Shown here in pieces: positions 1 to 11,990 of a stretch of 64,000 nucleotides of DNA. The DNA is from Neovahlkampfia damariscottae (taxonomy: Eukaryota > Heterolobosea > Selenaionea > Neovahlkampfiida > Neovahlkampfiidae). Each line of letters opens with the position of its first letter. Position 1 is the first letter of the stretch. A program made the position numbers and the translations under genes. The notes below the pieces were generated by a model that did not search any database, was not told the origin of the DNA, and saw only the letters and a list, made by a program, of their open reading frames with translations. The stretch covers positions 168,591 to 232,590 of the forward strand of contig JABLTG010000009.1 of the NCBI GenBank assembly GCA_016618085.1, written 5' to 3'.

Positions 1-2433
1 AACCATAAATTTTAATCCAAGAAGGATCTTTCTTTAATGAATCTGATAATATTGGAGATTGAGATAATGTTTGAGATGCAAATAAATGTAATGATATTTC
101 ATTATATTTTTGTTTACATTCTTGAAAATATTTTTTTAATAATATTTCAACAATTTGTAATAAATCATCTTGATTTTCAGATAAAATTGAAGAAATTAAA
201 AATAATTCTTTCATCCAAATTTCAACTTTTTTTGCACCCTATCAAAATGTTAACCAATAATAATTGTTTACTAATAAAATAGGTTGTGAATCAGATAATT
301 CATATGAAAATATTGATTTTGATTTTTGATGATCTAAATAAGGTTGAAATGCTTCTTTTGTATTTAACATATCATCTAAATCATTTTTATAATCATTTTT
401 TAATTTTGGAATTAATCTTTCTTTTATATTTTGATTTGTAAATTCAATTAATTTTTGAGTTTCTTTTGTATTTATTAATAAACAACAATCTTGTACAAAT
501 TTTGATATTGGTTTAAATAAATATAATAAATTTAAAATAGTAAAGTTTGTATAATCTGAAATTAAAAATATTGATGTTCTTTTTGTTGTTTCTCTAACTA
601 ATTCATTCTTTTCATCAACATTACTTAAAAATCTAAATTTTAATTTTTTATCTTTATTATCATTATTTAAATTTAAATTTAAATTTGAACTTGATTCAAT
701 ACCAAATAATTCATTTAACATTTTCATTAATTCATCTTGTATTATATTCCATTGATGTTGCATTGTCATTACTCTTGGTGTATCTTGTGATGCTAATGTA
801 TCCAATAATATTGATGAAAAATCACGTTTAATATTTTCTTGTTTTTCTTCCGATATAAATTCACCTTTTGTTTGAGTTCGAAACATATTCATAAACATCT
901 ATTATAAATTAGTGATTGATATTTATCCATTTACCTATAAATTTATAAATCATTATTAAAATATATCTTACCTAAAATAATAGATATTAGTTAATATTAA
1001 ATAACTTACATTTGGTATAGTATTAGCTTTTAATTGAAATAAAACTTGATTCTCACCAGATGAAAAATAAGTCAATAAGAATTTTCTAAATATTTTTCGT
1101 TTTTTAAATTTTAAATTAAATCTTACTCAATACTTGATAAATAAACTGAATCAGTATTGGATATTATCTTTAAATTTTGTAATTTTGATTGTAAAGCATC
1201 ACGTATTTTTTCTTGAATTTCTTTGGTTACTTTAATATTTAATAAAATATGAAAATTAGCTAATGGATCAGTTTTACTTGACCATTCTTCTGCTGATATT
1301 TCTCTTTTATTCTATTCAAAATAATTAAAATTATATCATTTTCAAACATAATTTGGATCATTAAACTTTTCTTCAATACATTCAATGACGAATTTTTGAT
1401 TTTTTAAAACAGTCTTTAATCGATCAAATAATCCATTTATAATTTCAGAAACTAATTTTTCTTTTAAAATTGAAGATATTGTAGGATTCTTTTCTTTTTT
1501 AAAATTCCATCCAAAATGATCTTGTTTATATTTTGATATAAAATCTGAAATAAATGATTCCATAATTGATCTTAATTTAAATCTAACTAATTGTATTAAT
1601 CTACTTTGAGTTTCTGATATTTTTCCTAATTTGTCCAATGAATCAATGATCGTCTTCATCATTTGTTTTGGATTTGCACTTTTAATTTGAACATAAATAT
1701 GTTTTTGTAATTCTTCAATTAAGAATTCATGTATATTCTTTTTCGTTTTTTTTATTGATTTATTGATTTCTTCAATGGCTGTAATATTACGAAGTTCTTC
1801 TGATTCAATCTTTTTGGTAGTTTCATCAATTAAATCAACTGCTTTTAAATAATTCTTCTCTTGAATTGCTTTTTCTATTAAATTTGGTGCTTCTTGAACT
1901 TGTTCTCTTTTTAATTTTTTTAAAAATGAATTAATTGGTGGTTTTCTTACACTAAATTTAATATTTTCAAAAATTCTGTTTGTTCTAAATATGTTGAATA
2001 CAGTTCGGAAATATCTTTAAAATTTACTTTTTTTTTTTTTTTTCTCACCTTCAGATCTTGAAGTCAATTCTTCTCGAACAGAAGAAAGTTCTTTTGAAAG
2101 ATCTTCTATTTCTGTTTGTGATTCTTCTAACTGTACACAAATATCTGAGAAACTTTTGATTGTTTTATTAAAAGCTTTATAATGACGATTCACAATTTTA
2201 TCTCCAGCTATTTTTAATTTTTCATCATGAATTATCAACTGATCTAAGTCTTCTTGAGGATTCTTTTTTACATTTTTTAACGATCTTGCCACAATGTTGA
2301 TATGACTAAACTGTTCATCCTTGAACTCATTTGGTATTACAGCTAAAGTTTGTTCAAGAAATTGAGTTAACTCGTAGTCAGAGGTCATTATTGCAGAATT
2401 GTCCAATGAGAATATTGGAGAAACACTCAACAA
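1..2433 (-). CDS. SEC8: Exocyst subunit Sec8 (EXOC4), cut by the left edge
   Basis: Sec8 belongs to the exocyst, which tethers secretory vesicles at the plasma membrane. The first exon (2433-2043) encodes the family's amino-terminal charged coiled coil, including KTIKSFSDICVQLEES. Downstream exons (about 2004-1670, 1662-1342, 1300-1130, 898-272 and 238-1) are mostly alpha-helical and fit the rod-like Sec8 body. Two tiny introns join them cleanly: one after SRSE that restores DISELYSTYL, and one at 271-239 (33 nt) that restores GAKKVEIWMKELF. The C-terminus runs off the window. The start could be the ATG at 2433 or the in-frame ATG at 2388 (MTSDYEL). The identification rests on the N-terminal domain and overall shape; the middle is poorly conserved. 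Confidence 0.75.
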
Positions 2434-2713
2434 TTTATTTTTGCAAAGAATAGTTTAGTCAGTGGAATTTTATTAATTTTTAAAATGAATGAATTTGTGG
2501 AATTTGCTACTCTTCAAAACTTCAAATCAAGAAGACCGAAAAAACCGGTATTTATTTGAAATTTTCTTGAGGGATAAGATTGAAATCCTATCTCTTACCT
2601 TCAAAAACTTCACTTTTCAACTGACAAAACCTAAATAAACTTCGAAACTTGAAAACAATTTTTTTGAAATATTCAATTTTTTTATTATGGGTTATAATGA
2701 AAGGAAATGTAAT

Positions 2714-4450
2714 TCAAATATCAGAGAATAATTCAATAACATTTCTTGCTTCTTTTTGTGGATCACCTTGTACTAAAGAATAAATTCCAGGTTTAAATTT
2801 TTCGGCCATTGACAAAATAATAAATAAATCATGTTGATTTAATAAATCTAAATTCTCTCTCAAATCTTTCATATTTACAGATTTTGATAAATCATGACCA
2901 CTTTTTAAGATATTAATACATTTAATTTCACAAACGATTCAAATTCAACATATTTAATCAATAATAGAGATTGTTTCATAAAATGTTTCATCCATTCTTG
3001 AGCAAATGATTTTCTTAATCTCATATCAACTTTAAACAAAATTAAATCAACAAATTGATTGATTAATGGAGAAACATGATTTAATTTTTGATAATTATTT
3101 CTAAATTGTCTATTTTTTTCTTTTAATTTATGTTTAGATTGTGGGTAATTTGAAAAATAATTCTCTTTTAAAGGAATAAAATAATTATACAATTGAAATA
3201 TCCTTTAAATATTAAATATATTCATTATTTCTTACCAAACTTTCTTATTAATTATATCAATAATTGAAATTGGATATTTTGAACTCATTAATGAATCAAT
3301 TGGAACTACTTTTAAAATATCTCTTGTTTTTGATTTTACAACTAAACCTTGTACTTGAATTTCAGGAATGAAACAATTCTTCCTTTAAAAAATTAAATAT
3401 ATATTATCAACTTACTCACGAACTGATTGACAAAGTGATATTTCATTTTGTAATAAACATAAAGATAAAGTTTGAATCCACATATTTGTATTCTTTACAT
3501 TATCTCCAACTACTACAGAATGACCATGCATCATTAAATGACCAGTTAATGCTCTAAAAAAAAAAGTTAAATTTCAATATTCTTTTTACTTTAATAAAAA
3601 TTCATAATCTTCTTTATCAGTAATATCACCATTAAATAATGTATCTTTAATTGAATATTCATCTATTCCTGAATCATATAATGCATCAAATAAATCAACA
3701 AAATCTGATAATTTATTACCTAATTCACTCATTGCACTTGATACATCATATTTTAAATTAGTTGAAAGATATTTTAAAATTTGTCCTAAAGTTATCATTT
3801 TATCAGAAATGATATTTTGAATTAATAAAAATTTTTTTAATTTTGATTTATCTAAAATTAAAGATATAGTATACATTGTTGAATTTGAAAGTAAATATCT
3901 TGCTTGAAAATAACATGTTAATATCATTAAGTGTTGATCAGGCATGTAGTTGAATTTAATTTCAACTTCATCTCCAATATCATCTTCACGACCTTGTAAA
4001 CACTTTTAAAATGATTCAATATTTCAAACCTAATTCACCAAATATTGGAAATTTTGATACAAAGTCTAAAGTTTCTCCATCAAGTTTGGTGTGTTTTCCA
4101 GGCCAAAAACGAATTAATTTTGGACCAAGTGTATTGTCCCAAACTGAAACTAATACACCTTTTATGTTTGGACTTTCTACAGAAGAAATTTCTGAAGTTA
4201 CATCATCAAAAGAACTATCGGTATAAATTTTTTCTCTGTTTGAAGATAATTCCTCTGAAGGTGTTTCTGTGGAATCCAAATTCTTGAAAAAGTCTAACTT
4301 TGGTATATTCATTGATATTCTTCTCAAATATTCTGTATTTTTCTTAGGTTCAGTATTTGAACTTTTTCGTTTTAAACTTCCTTCTGATTCTTGTGAAGAT
4401 ATCAAATTCTTTTTTGAGTTTATTTTATTTATTTTTTGTAACGAAGTCAT
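2714..4450 (-). CDS. C9orf72: C9orf72-like DENN-family protein
   Basis: Homolog of C9orf72, the DENN-fold protein that in animals forms a complex with SMCR8 and WDR41 and acts in autophagy and small-GTPase control. Spliced translation gives, in family order: GVLVSVWDNTLGPKLIRFW and the LDGE turn (longin/uDENN); GHLMMHGHSVVVGDNV (animal form has CGCSVVVG); VGLVV-type core strands; WMKHFMKQSLLLIKYVE; and a C-terminal HDLFIILSMAEKFKPGIYSL. Introns are about 30-45 nt, for example one ending just before GREDDIGDEVEIKF. An N-terminal Ser/Lys-rich extension precedes the longin part. The frame is open up to 4825, but that upstream part overlaps a better-looking plus-strand reading frame, so I place the start at the ATG at 4450; this is uncertain. 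Confidence 0.85.
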
Positions 4451-4652
4451 TTGTTTACGTTTATCACAAGAATTCCCAGAAAATAAAAGAGGAATTGATT
4501 GGCTGAACTCAAGTTGACTTGACGTATGTGAAAGTACTTGAATAGTAAAATTGAATTTCAAGTTCAATAAAGAAAACACCATATTTAGTGATTCACTTTT
4601 CTTTAAGTTCACAACATTTCCAAAATTTTTCCGCCAATTTAATTTTAAAATT

Positions 4653-4838
4653 ATGGAAAACAAAGAATTCCAAAGTTTTACAGCAAAACCCAAATTTGAA
4701 AAATCAAAAGTTGATATTTTGGACTCAGATGATTCGAACAAAAATGTATTCGCAAATCCATCAAAAGTATTTTCTTCTAAAACATTAGTCATCATCACTG
4801 AAAATTCCTCACAAAAACGCTTCATAAAAACCAAATAA
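4653..4838 (+). CDS. Possible small hydrophilic protein, 61 aa
   Basis: Short frame beginning MENKEFQSFTAKPKFEKS and ending in TAA at 4838. Its composition (Lys, Ser, Asp rich; AAA/GAA/TCA codons) looks like the accepted genes nearby, while the overlapping minus-strand frame does not. It would be divergent from C9orf72 and lie 60 bp upstream of the SDR gene. I recognise no domain. It could equally be an open stretch in a shared 5' region. Confidence 0.3.
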   Translation: MENKEFQSFTAKPKFEKSKVDILDSDDSNKNVFANPSKVFSSKTLVIITENSSQKRFIKTK

Positions 4839-4898
4839 ATTTTTCTGTGATTATATTTATGTTGAATTAAATTCCACCAATCATTTTCTGAAAAACCA

Positions 4899-6000
4899 TG
4901 TTCATTTTTGACCTATTGATCACTGGTCTTGGATATTTATTCTTCATCAGTTTGATTATAAATATACTATTTGTCATTCTACCTCATTTTTTCCCAAATC
5001 AAAATTTAAAAGAAAAATACCAAACGAATTGGGCACTTGTATTCATTCCTTATTTAATTTTCCAAAGGTAACGGGTGGTTCAAGTGGAATTGGTTTTGAT
5101 TTAAAAATATTAACCTCTCAAAAAGGATTAAAGTAAGACATACTCAATGATTTATTCTTCAGATTAGTTTCAAAATTAGCTGAACAAAATATTAATGTAA
5201 TCATAATCGCCAATGAATTTTCAACCAATTTAAAACATTTAATAGATAAACATAAAAATGTTGAATTTAAATTTCTTTCAATTGATTTATCAAAAGATGA
5301 TTCATTTGATGAAGTTATAAAAAATATAAAAAATTATGATATTAGATTATTATTCAATAATGTTGGATATTTAAATTGTAATGTAATATTTAAATAAGTT
5401 AAAATTCGTAAAGACATTTGAATCTATTGATTTAGAATCACATATTAAACATATTAATTGTAATTTAATGATTCATGTAAAATTGAGTCATTATTTTTAT
5501 TCAAATTTGATAAAAAATAAATTAAAAGGTGGGATATGTTTTACTAGTTCATGTGTACCAATATTACCATCACCATTTATTTCAATTTATGGTTCAACAA
5601 AATCATTTTTATCACAATTTTCAAGATCATTATCTATTGAAGCCAAATTAAATAATATTGATGTATTTTCATTTAATCCACAATTTAATGATACAAATCT
5701 ATATAAAAATTCACCGAAACTTTTAGTTTTAAAAATTATGAGTAAAATTAACCATCATTTAAATTTATTTTTTTTTGAAAAAAAGAAATATTTGGAAGTG
5801 ATCCAAATGATTGTTCAAATTTAATATTCAATTGTATTGGTAGAATAACATCATATGATCAAGGTATTTATTCTTTCATTTCCAATTTATGTTCAAAATT
5901 AATTGATAATAATATTTTAAGTCCATTATTAGGATTGAGTTTCAAAATATTGAGTGATGAAGATTTAATTTTGAATCAAAAAAAAATAAAAAATTTATAA
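4899..6000 (+). CDS. Short-chain dehydrogenase, 3-ketoacyl-CoA reductase (KAR/HSD17B12) type
   Basis: Membrane SDR of the very-long-chain 3-ketoacyl reductase/HSD17B12 group, likely in the ER in fatty-acid elongation. An N-terminal hydrophobic anchor (LFFISLIINILFVILPHFF) precedes the Rossmann motif VTGGSSGIGLKLVSKLAEQ. The NNVGY segment matches NNAG, and the catalytic Ser and YGSTKSF (YxxxK) are present. At least five short introns are needed: 29 nt before VTGG, 33 nt (5093-5125) and 30 nt (5133-5162) flanking a 7-nt exon, 31 nt after LFNNVGYLN, and 44 nt before IFGSDPND. The last one removes an apparent frameshift near 5740-5783. The TAA at 5998-6000 abuts the stop codon of the convergent RhoGAP gene. 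Confidence 0.8.
5126..5132 (+). other. 7-nt micro-exon in the SDR gene
   Basis: GATTAAA lies between a 33-nt intron (5093-5125) and a 30-nt intron (5133-5162), both GT-AG. Including it turns SGIG into SGIGLKLVSKLAEQ, the expected helix after the glycine motif; skipping it changes the frame. Inferred from the sequence only. Confidence 0.65.
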
Positions 6001-8330
6001 TAAAATGGTATGAGCTTTAGTGTTTTGAATAATTTTCAAATTTGAATCACTTTGACATTCAATTAAAATATGTTGACCATCATCAAATGATAATGTTTTT
6101 GTTTCAATAATACCTCTAATTGGCATTTTAATATATAATACCATTGTTTCTGTATCATTTGAAAAGTTTTCTTGAAGTAAAACTACATCATCTTTTTTAA
6201 TTGAACCTGTACAAGTGAAGAATGGTTTACCTTCACAAAATACTTCAAATGGTTTTTCTTTTGTGCAAAATATATTGGTTAAATAAAAATAAATTTCTTT
6301 TTTCTTATTTTCATCATCAATTGTTAATGTTACAATTTCATCATTTTCTGTATCAGGTAAATATAAAATTGAATCAGAAATTTGTTTAATCATTAACTTT
6401 TCTTCTTCTTGTAATGTTTTTTCTTCTAATATTTTCATTTTTTCAATCATTGATAATTTACGTGGTAGAGGAGGTAAATCTTTTTTTTGTTTAAATGATG
6501 ATGATGATTGTAGTGATGAATTTAATGTAATATTTTGTTGTTGTTGTTGTTGTTGTTGTTGTTGATCATTCATGTCATCAGGTTCACAATAATTTTCAAC
6601 AATCATTGATGCAAAAGATACTCTTGAATTTGGTGAAAAATAATGTTTTTTATCATCTTCTACAACTCTTTTCATTGGTTTTAAATTTTGCATTGAATTC
6701 ATTTTAACATTTGGTTGTTGTAAAGAAGGTGATGTTAAAGATCTAAATCTTTCTGAAATATTATCTTCATTTAAAGTAGGTGCATTTGATTGTGTACGTG
6801 TTCTTGGTTGATTCTTTTCTTTTTGTTCTTCTTTTGCTTGTTTAATAGATTGATCATTGAATAAATCTTTTAATTTTGGATAAAATTCAATTAAATGTTG
6901 ACATGTTGTTAATATTTTACCATTATCTCTTGCAAATATTAATGGATTTGGATCTTGTGTTCTTAATATATTTGGTCCAAAACAAATACCTAAATTATTT
7001 GGTGACATCATATTATTATTTGAATTTAATGATATTTTATATAATAATTCTAATAATAATCCTAAACAATATCTATTTTGTGGTGATAATTGATTTAATA
7101 AATTTTTATATTCTTTTAATCTTTCTTGTTCATTTTTAATTTCAGAAACTTCTAAAAAATTTGAATATAATTCATAAGTTAAAATTGGTGTTGGCATTTT
7201 TCTAATTAATAATTTAAAACATGATGCAATAGTTGGAACATCTGTATAATGTTCTAAATCAATAGTTTTACCAGAATCAAATGTACTATTATTTATTTTT
7301 TTTTTTTAATATTTACTTTTTTCTTACGCTTGTAATTTTTTAATTTCATTATCAGTTCCATTAATTCTAAAAATACCTTGACAATCAACTCCTTTTCTAT
7401 GTAAATAAGTTATAAGTTGTTGAAAAACAATTGGACATAAATCTGTTTCATTTTTTCTTTTTATTATTTCTGAAAATTCAACTCCAAATATTTTTAAATT
7501 TTCTTTTTCTTCTTTTCCAAGATATTCAGGTACATCTATAGGTGGTGTTTCTGGAATAACTAAAAAGTTTTTAACTTCTTGAAGAATTTGATAAGTTTCA
7601 ATAATATTATTTTGATATCCTGTAATAAATCTTCTTAAATAATTTGAATAATCAATATCTCTTCTTTTTTTAACATATTCAAATTCATCTAATGCTAATT
7701 TATGAAATGAATCTAATTCTTCACCAATAGTTTCAAGTTCTTCACTTGCTTGTTCTAATTTTACTTGATCAACTGTTTTTGCATTCTTTATTGTTCGAAA
7801 TTTATTTAATTGAATATCATTCCTTTTTATTTTATTTTTTTTTTTTTTTACTCTAATTTATATTGTTTATAATTCTTTTTTGTTTCTTCACATCTTTCAA
7901 TATCTTTTATCAAATCTGAAACATTTTCAAAAAAACCTTCTTGAATTTCAGTTGCCATTTTTTGACGACTAACTGATATATATTCTAAAGTAGCTCCCAT
8001 TGTTTGAAGTATTAAAGATAATTCACTTCTTGATTTTTCATAAGGGTCTTCAGTATCTTCTGTCCCGTTTTTAACATATTGAACAGTTTGAGCATAATCA
8101 ATAAGTTCTTGAGATATATTTTTTTCAACTGAAGAAAAATTTTGACAACTCTTTTGATATTTTTGATTTAAACCATTCACTGTTTTAAAATGATTTAAAG
8201 TCTTTTTATATTCTTCATTTCCTTCTTTAAAATCTTGTGAGTCTTCAGAGGTTTCTACTTTTCCAAGTGTTTTGTAAAATAATTCTTTTGTGCTGGTCAC
8301 AAATGAACCTTGAGTTGATTTTTTTGACAT
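5995..8330 (-). CDS. BAR-domain RhoGAP
   Basis: GTPase-activating protein for Rho-family GTPases with an N-terminal BAR-like membrane-binding coiled coil (first ~230 residues, from MSKKSTQGSF through the next exon) and a RhoGAP domain. The GAP shows the arginine finger in GIFRINGTDNEIKKL, then KMPTPILTYELY and MSPNNLGICFGPNILR. The C-terminal third is low-complexity with a polyglutamine run (about 6535-6565), a proline-rich PPLPRKL site and a final beta-rich region. Two introns are visible near 7835 and 7300. The longer frame starting at 8354 begins with TTG; ATG 8330 is preferred. It probably acts on the actin cortex at curved membranes. The 3' end abuts the SDR gene. Confidence 0.85.
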
Positions 8331-8483
8331 GTTTTGGTTGGTGAAAATATCCAATAAGATTAAAAAGAAAAATAAAAATTCGAAATTGATATTTTATTCA
8401 TTGAAGAGACAATTGTATTTTTTAACTTCCCAGACTATTTGAATACCAACTAATTTCATTGGTTAACATCCTAAACAAATTTG

Positions 8484-8816
8484 ATGAAGATTTTATTGAC
8501 AATATTTCTCTTTTTTTTTTTAATATTGTGTTGTCAATCCAAGTTATTTTCATTTGTAGAACAAGAAACACCTTTAGAAGCATGTTTTAAAGAATTTATT
8601 GAAATGGATACAGATGAAGATGGATTTTTAGAGAGACATGAATTTGAACATGGTGTATTTTCACAATTAGGAGAATTGTTAACAGATGAACAAATGAATA
8701 TTATAATAGATGAAGCTTATAAAGGAACAGAAAAGAAAGACATCCTTTCAGTAACAGAAAAATGTAAAGAACAATTTGAAAAAGAAAAAGAATTTAAAAT
8801 AAAAATGAAACTTTGA
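8484..8816 (+). CDS. Secreted or luminal EF-hand protein, ~110 aa
   Basis: Begins with a clear signal peptide (MKILLTIFLFFFLILCCQ). One canonical calcium loop, DTDEDGFLERHE, has acidic residues at the coordinating positions and the central Gly. A second, weaker helix-loop-helix follows (LTDEQMNIIIDEAYKG). The C-terminus is Lys/Glu rich, with no obvious retention signal. No intron. Likely a small secretory-pathway calcium-binding protein of unknown role. It converges on the PAK-like kinase gene with 2 bp between the coding ends. Confidence 0.8.
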   Translation: MKILLTIFLFFFLILCCQSKLFSFVEQETPLEACFKEFIEMDTDEDGFLERHEFEHGVFSQLGELLTDEQMNIIIDEAYKGTEKKDILSVTEKCKEQFEKEKEFKIKMKL

Positions 8817-8818
8817 AT

Positions 8819-10855
8819 TTATTTAACAAAACCATATTTTTTTAAGTATTTTGGAATAAATTTAGTATCACATCTTTTTTCTAAGAATGGATGTTTAAGT
8901 AATTCAGCAGCGCTTGATCTTTTTGAAGGATCTTTTTGTAAAGTTTTTCCAAGAAAGTCTAAAAATTCATCAGACCAGTCAGAAGGATACATAACTGTTG
9001 GTGAAGGGTTTGAAGTAATTAAAAATAAAGCACGTACAGGTGTATCTTCCATATAAGGAGGTTCACGATCAGCAAATTCAATAATCATAATTCCAACTGA
9101 CCAAATATCAATTTTTGTGTCATATTCATCACCTTTAATAACTTCAGGAGCCATCCAATACTAATTTTAAAAAATTAAAAAAAAATTAAATTTTCTTACA
9201 GGTGTACCAACAACAGATCGATGTTTTTGAGCATCACTACAACAAAAACCAAAATCAGCCAACTTAATTTCTCCTTTTGTATTCACCAATAAGTTATCAC
9301 TTTTAATGTCACGATGCATTCTATTTTTTTTTTTAAAAAAGATTTCATATATTTTACCTTCCTCTTGAGTGTAAAAATTCTAAAGATTTTAAAGTTTCAT
9401 AAGTAATAGCAGCAATTTGTTCTTCATTAAAAGTAGTTTCAAATATAATATCAGTTAATTTTCCACCATCCATAAATTCCATTGCAATCCAAATTTCGTT
9501 TCCAACTTTCCATGTTCCTATATAAGCAGTAATATTTGGATGTTGTAATTCTTTCATGATAAATATTTCAGAAGCAACTTCATCAGCTCTAAATTTATTA
9601 TTATTCATCATAATTGATTTAATAGCACATTTAATATTTTTCTTTTTATGAATTGCTTTATAAACTTTTCCAAAACAACCCTCATCAATATATGTTAAAT
9701 CTTTAAATAAAGTATTTGGATCTTCTGGTTCAATAAAATCTTTAAGTTTTGGTTTTCCTTTTTTTTCTAATTCTTCTCTTGTAATTTGATGTAATTTTGG
9801 TTCGTCTTTTTTATTTCCAATACCTCTTTCAACATATTTAATAGCAGCAACAGCATCTTCAGGATGTTCAAGTACTTCGGATTTTTGAATACCAGAGGAT
9901 TTTAAAATTGTTTCCCATTCTTTTGGTAAACCTTTTAATCCAGTTGGTGCATTTGGATCAATTCCAATATGCATATCATGTGTTACCTAAATTTAAAAAA
10001 AATAAGTTATAAATTCATTACATTTGTTGGTCCAGATATACTTAATTTTGGTTTAGTTGGTGCACCTTTTTCTTCTTTTTTCAATTTTCCAATTTTTGGT
10101 AATAGTATCTTTTTTTCTTCTATAATTTGTTCATGAAACTTTTCCATTCCTTTGATACTTCCACCTGATTCAAGACCTACATGTACATTATGTTTAAAAT
10201 CTTTTGGTCCACTAATTGCTAATTTTTTTTGTGTGGTTGGTTGTTGAGGTTGTTCAGGTTTTCCAGTTCCAGTTGGTGTTCCAAATATTTTTTGAAGAAA
10301 AGTTTTTTTTTCACGAATTTCTGTCATAACTAATGATCTTTGTTCTGCCTGAGCATCAACACTTCGTTGATCATTTATATCATCATTTTGTGAACTTTCA
10401 ACTTGATTTTCTATTTCAATTTGTTGTTCTTCTTCAGTTTCTTGTTGAATCATAGAAGGTGATTTTTTTGGTACTGGTGGTTTTGGTTTATCCCAACTTG
10501 GTTTTTGATTTTTTTCTTCACTTTCATCTGTAGAAATTACACTTAGTCTTGGTTTGTTTGTTGATGAAGGTACAGGTGGTTTTTCTTTGTTGACAGGTGA
10601 TGAATTCGAGAGTTCATCATCTTCATTTGACTCACCATTTGGTAAAGGTGGTGGTTTTCTTCTCGTTGGTTTTGGTGCTGATGGTTTTGGTGGCTTATTT
10701 GGAATTTTTGGACTGGAAGTTTCTTCTTCGCCTTCCAAAATTGGTTTTGGATTTTGAGGAATTGGAGGTTTCCCAACCATTGTCCTCTTTTTTGGTGGTG
10801 GTGGTTTTATCATTGAATTTAACCATTCTTGTTCATTTTCATCGACTTCTGTCAT
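8819..10855 (-). CDS. PAK-like Ser/Thr kinase with two CRIB motifs
   Basis: STE20/PAK-family kinase, an effector of Cdc42/Rac. The N-terminal ~200 residues are proline-rich (PPPPKKR, KPPPLPNGE) and likely bind SH3 domains. Two CRIB motifs follow: ISGPKDFKHNVHVGLE, and ISGPTNV+THDMHIGID across an intron near 10005-9970. The kinase has the P-loop DEGCFGKVYKA (first Gly replaced), lysine in CAIKSI, HRDIKSDNLL, ADFGFCC, the activation segment HRSVVGTPYWMAPE, and DIWSVGIM. All catalytic residues are present. Three introns of about 33-37 nt. Typical PAKs have one CRIB, so the doubled motif is unusual. Likely role: cortical actin or myosin-I regulation. Confidence 0.9.
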
Positions 10856-10974
10856 AGTGAAAAAATGGTCAACAAAAGAAAGTAAATGCTATTGGTCAAA
10901 TAATCCACCAATTAAATAATTACAAATTATAAAATCTTCATTGTGGCGAAAGATCAAAAAATTTAATTTAATTT

Positions 10975-11748
10975 TTATTTTTCTAATTCTTCATATGTTG
11001 TTTTTCCTTCATATGTTTCAATTTTAACCAAAGAACCATTTTTTGGTCTGTTTCTTCCTTCACTCCAGTTTGCAATTTGATCGGATAATTCTTCCAATGA
11101 AGTCCAATTTTTAAAATTTGCATTTGGCATTGCTGATCTGTTGTTTGGTGTGTCAATGACCGTTGGTAATATCGCAACAGTAGATGAATTTTCAGGAAGC
11201 CCACAATCTTTGGATGATAATGAAGACACTAAATGATGAACTGAAGCCTTTGCCATTCCATATGCAATCATTTGTGGTGTTGGTTTTAGTGCACCTTCAG
11301 CACCTGTTAGCAGTAGAAACCCATCACTAGAATAATTTAAATTATTTTTTTTGAAACTCTTTCAAATAATCAGCTGCTATTTTTGCTCCAATTGCAGATG
11401 TGTGGACAGATTGTTGTATCATTAAATTCAGATTTTTTAAAAAGTCGTCACTTTTTACGTTTCCACCACTCCAACCTTTGAAGAAATTAGATTTCGTTTT
11501 TCCAAATTACCTCCAGCAACAGTGATAACAGCATCCAATTTTTGATTTTTTAAAGCCAATTTTATTTCATTTGAGATAAAATCAGATTGTTCAAGAAAGT
11601 TATCAGTAGAATTAGGTGTTATATTTTTTGAAGCATTTTTATTTGCAGTAAAGTCTAATGAAATAGTTGTCCATCTCATAGAATTGAATTTTTTTACAAT
11701 TGCTTGACCCAAAGCACCTTTACCACCATAGACAAGGACGTTCTTCAT
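10975..11748 (-). CDS. QDPR: Dihydropteridine reductase (QDPR)
   Basis: NADH-dependent SDR that regenerates tetrahydrobiopterin from its quinonoid dihydro form, the cofactor of aromatic amino-acid hydroxylases. Starts MKNVLVYGGKGALGQAIV (animal VLVYGGRGALG), then DAVITVAGGWSGGN, SDGFLLLTGAEGALKPTP and the catalytic YGMAKASVHHL (YxxxK), then ILPTVIDTPNNRSAMPNA and the conserved end KNGSLVKIETYEGKTTY. Two introns, 34 nt after AGG and 31 nt before DGFLLL, join in frame. Length fits the family. It implies a BH4-dependent pathway in this organism. Confidence 0.95.
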
Positions 11749-11990
11749 GAATAATTCAAAATATTGGATCTATTGGCGGAATAATTTCATCCAATTATTA
11801 TTAACATAAAAGTGATTGGTCAATGAATAACAACAGGTGATTTGTCAACACTTTCCGTTGACCAATGATTTAAAGAGAATTTTTTGACCAATAATATTTA
11901 ACAACTTCTTTTCTAACGGTTTACAAACTTCACTGAAAAAACCGTTACATTTGACGTCTGAACTGCAAATCTAAAAACTTTATTCAAGCA

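Noticed and set aside
4551-4838. N-terminal half of the long minus-strand frame (to 4825) as part of C9orf72
   Set aside because: Its composition is unlike neighbouring proteins and the opposite strand reads more like coding sequence; start moved to 4450.
5740-5790. Frameshift at a T9/A7 homopolymer in the SDR gene
   Set aside because: A 44-nt intron starting in MSKINHH explains it and yields a continuous C-terminus.
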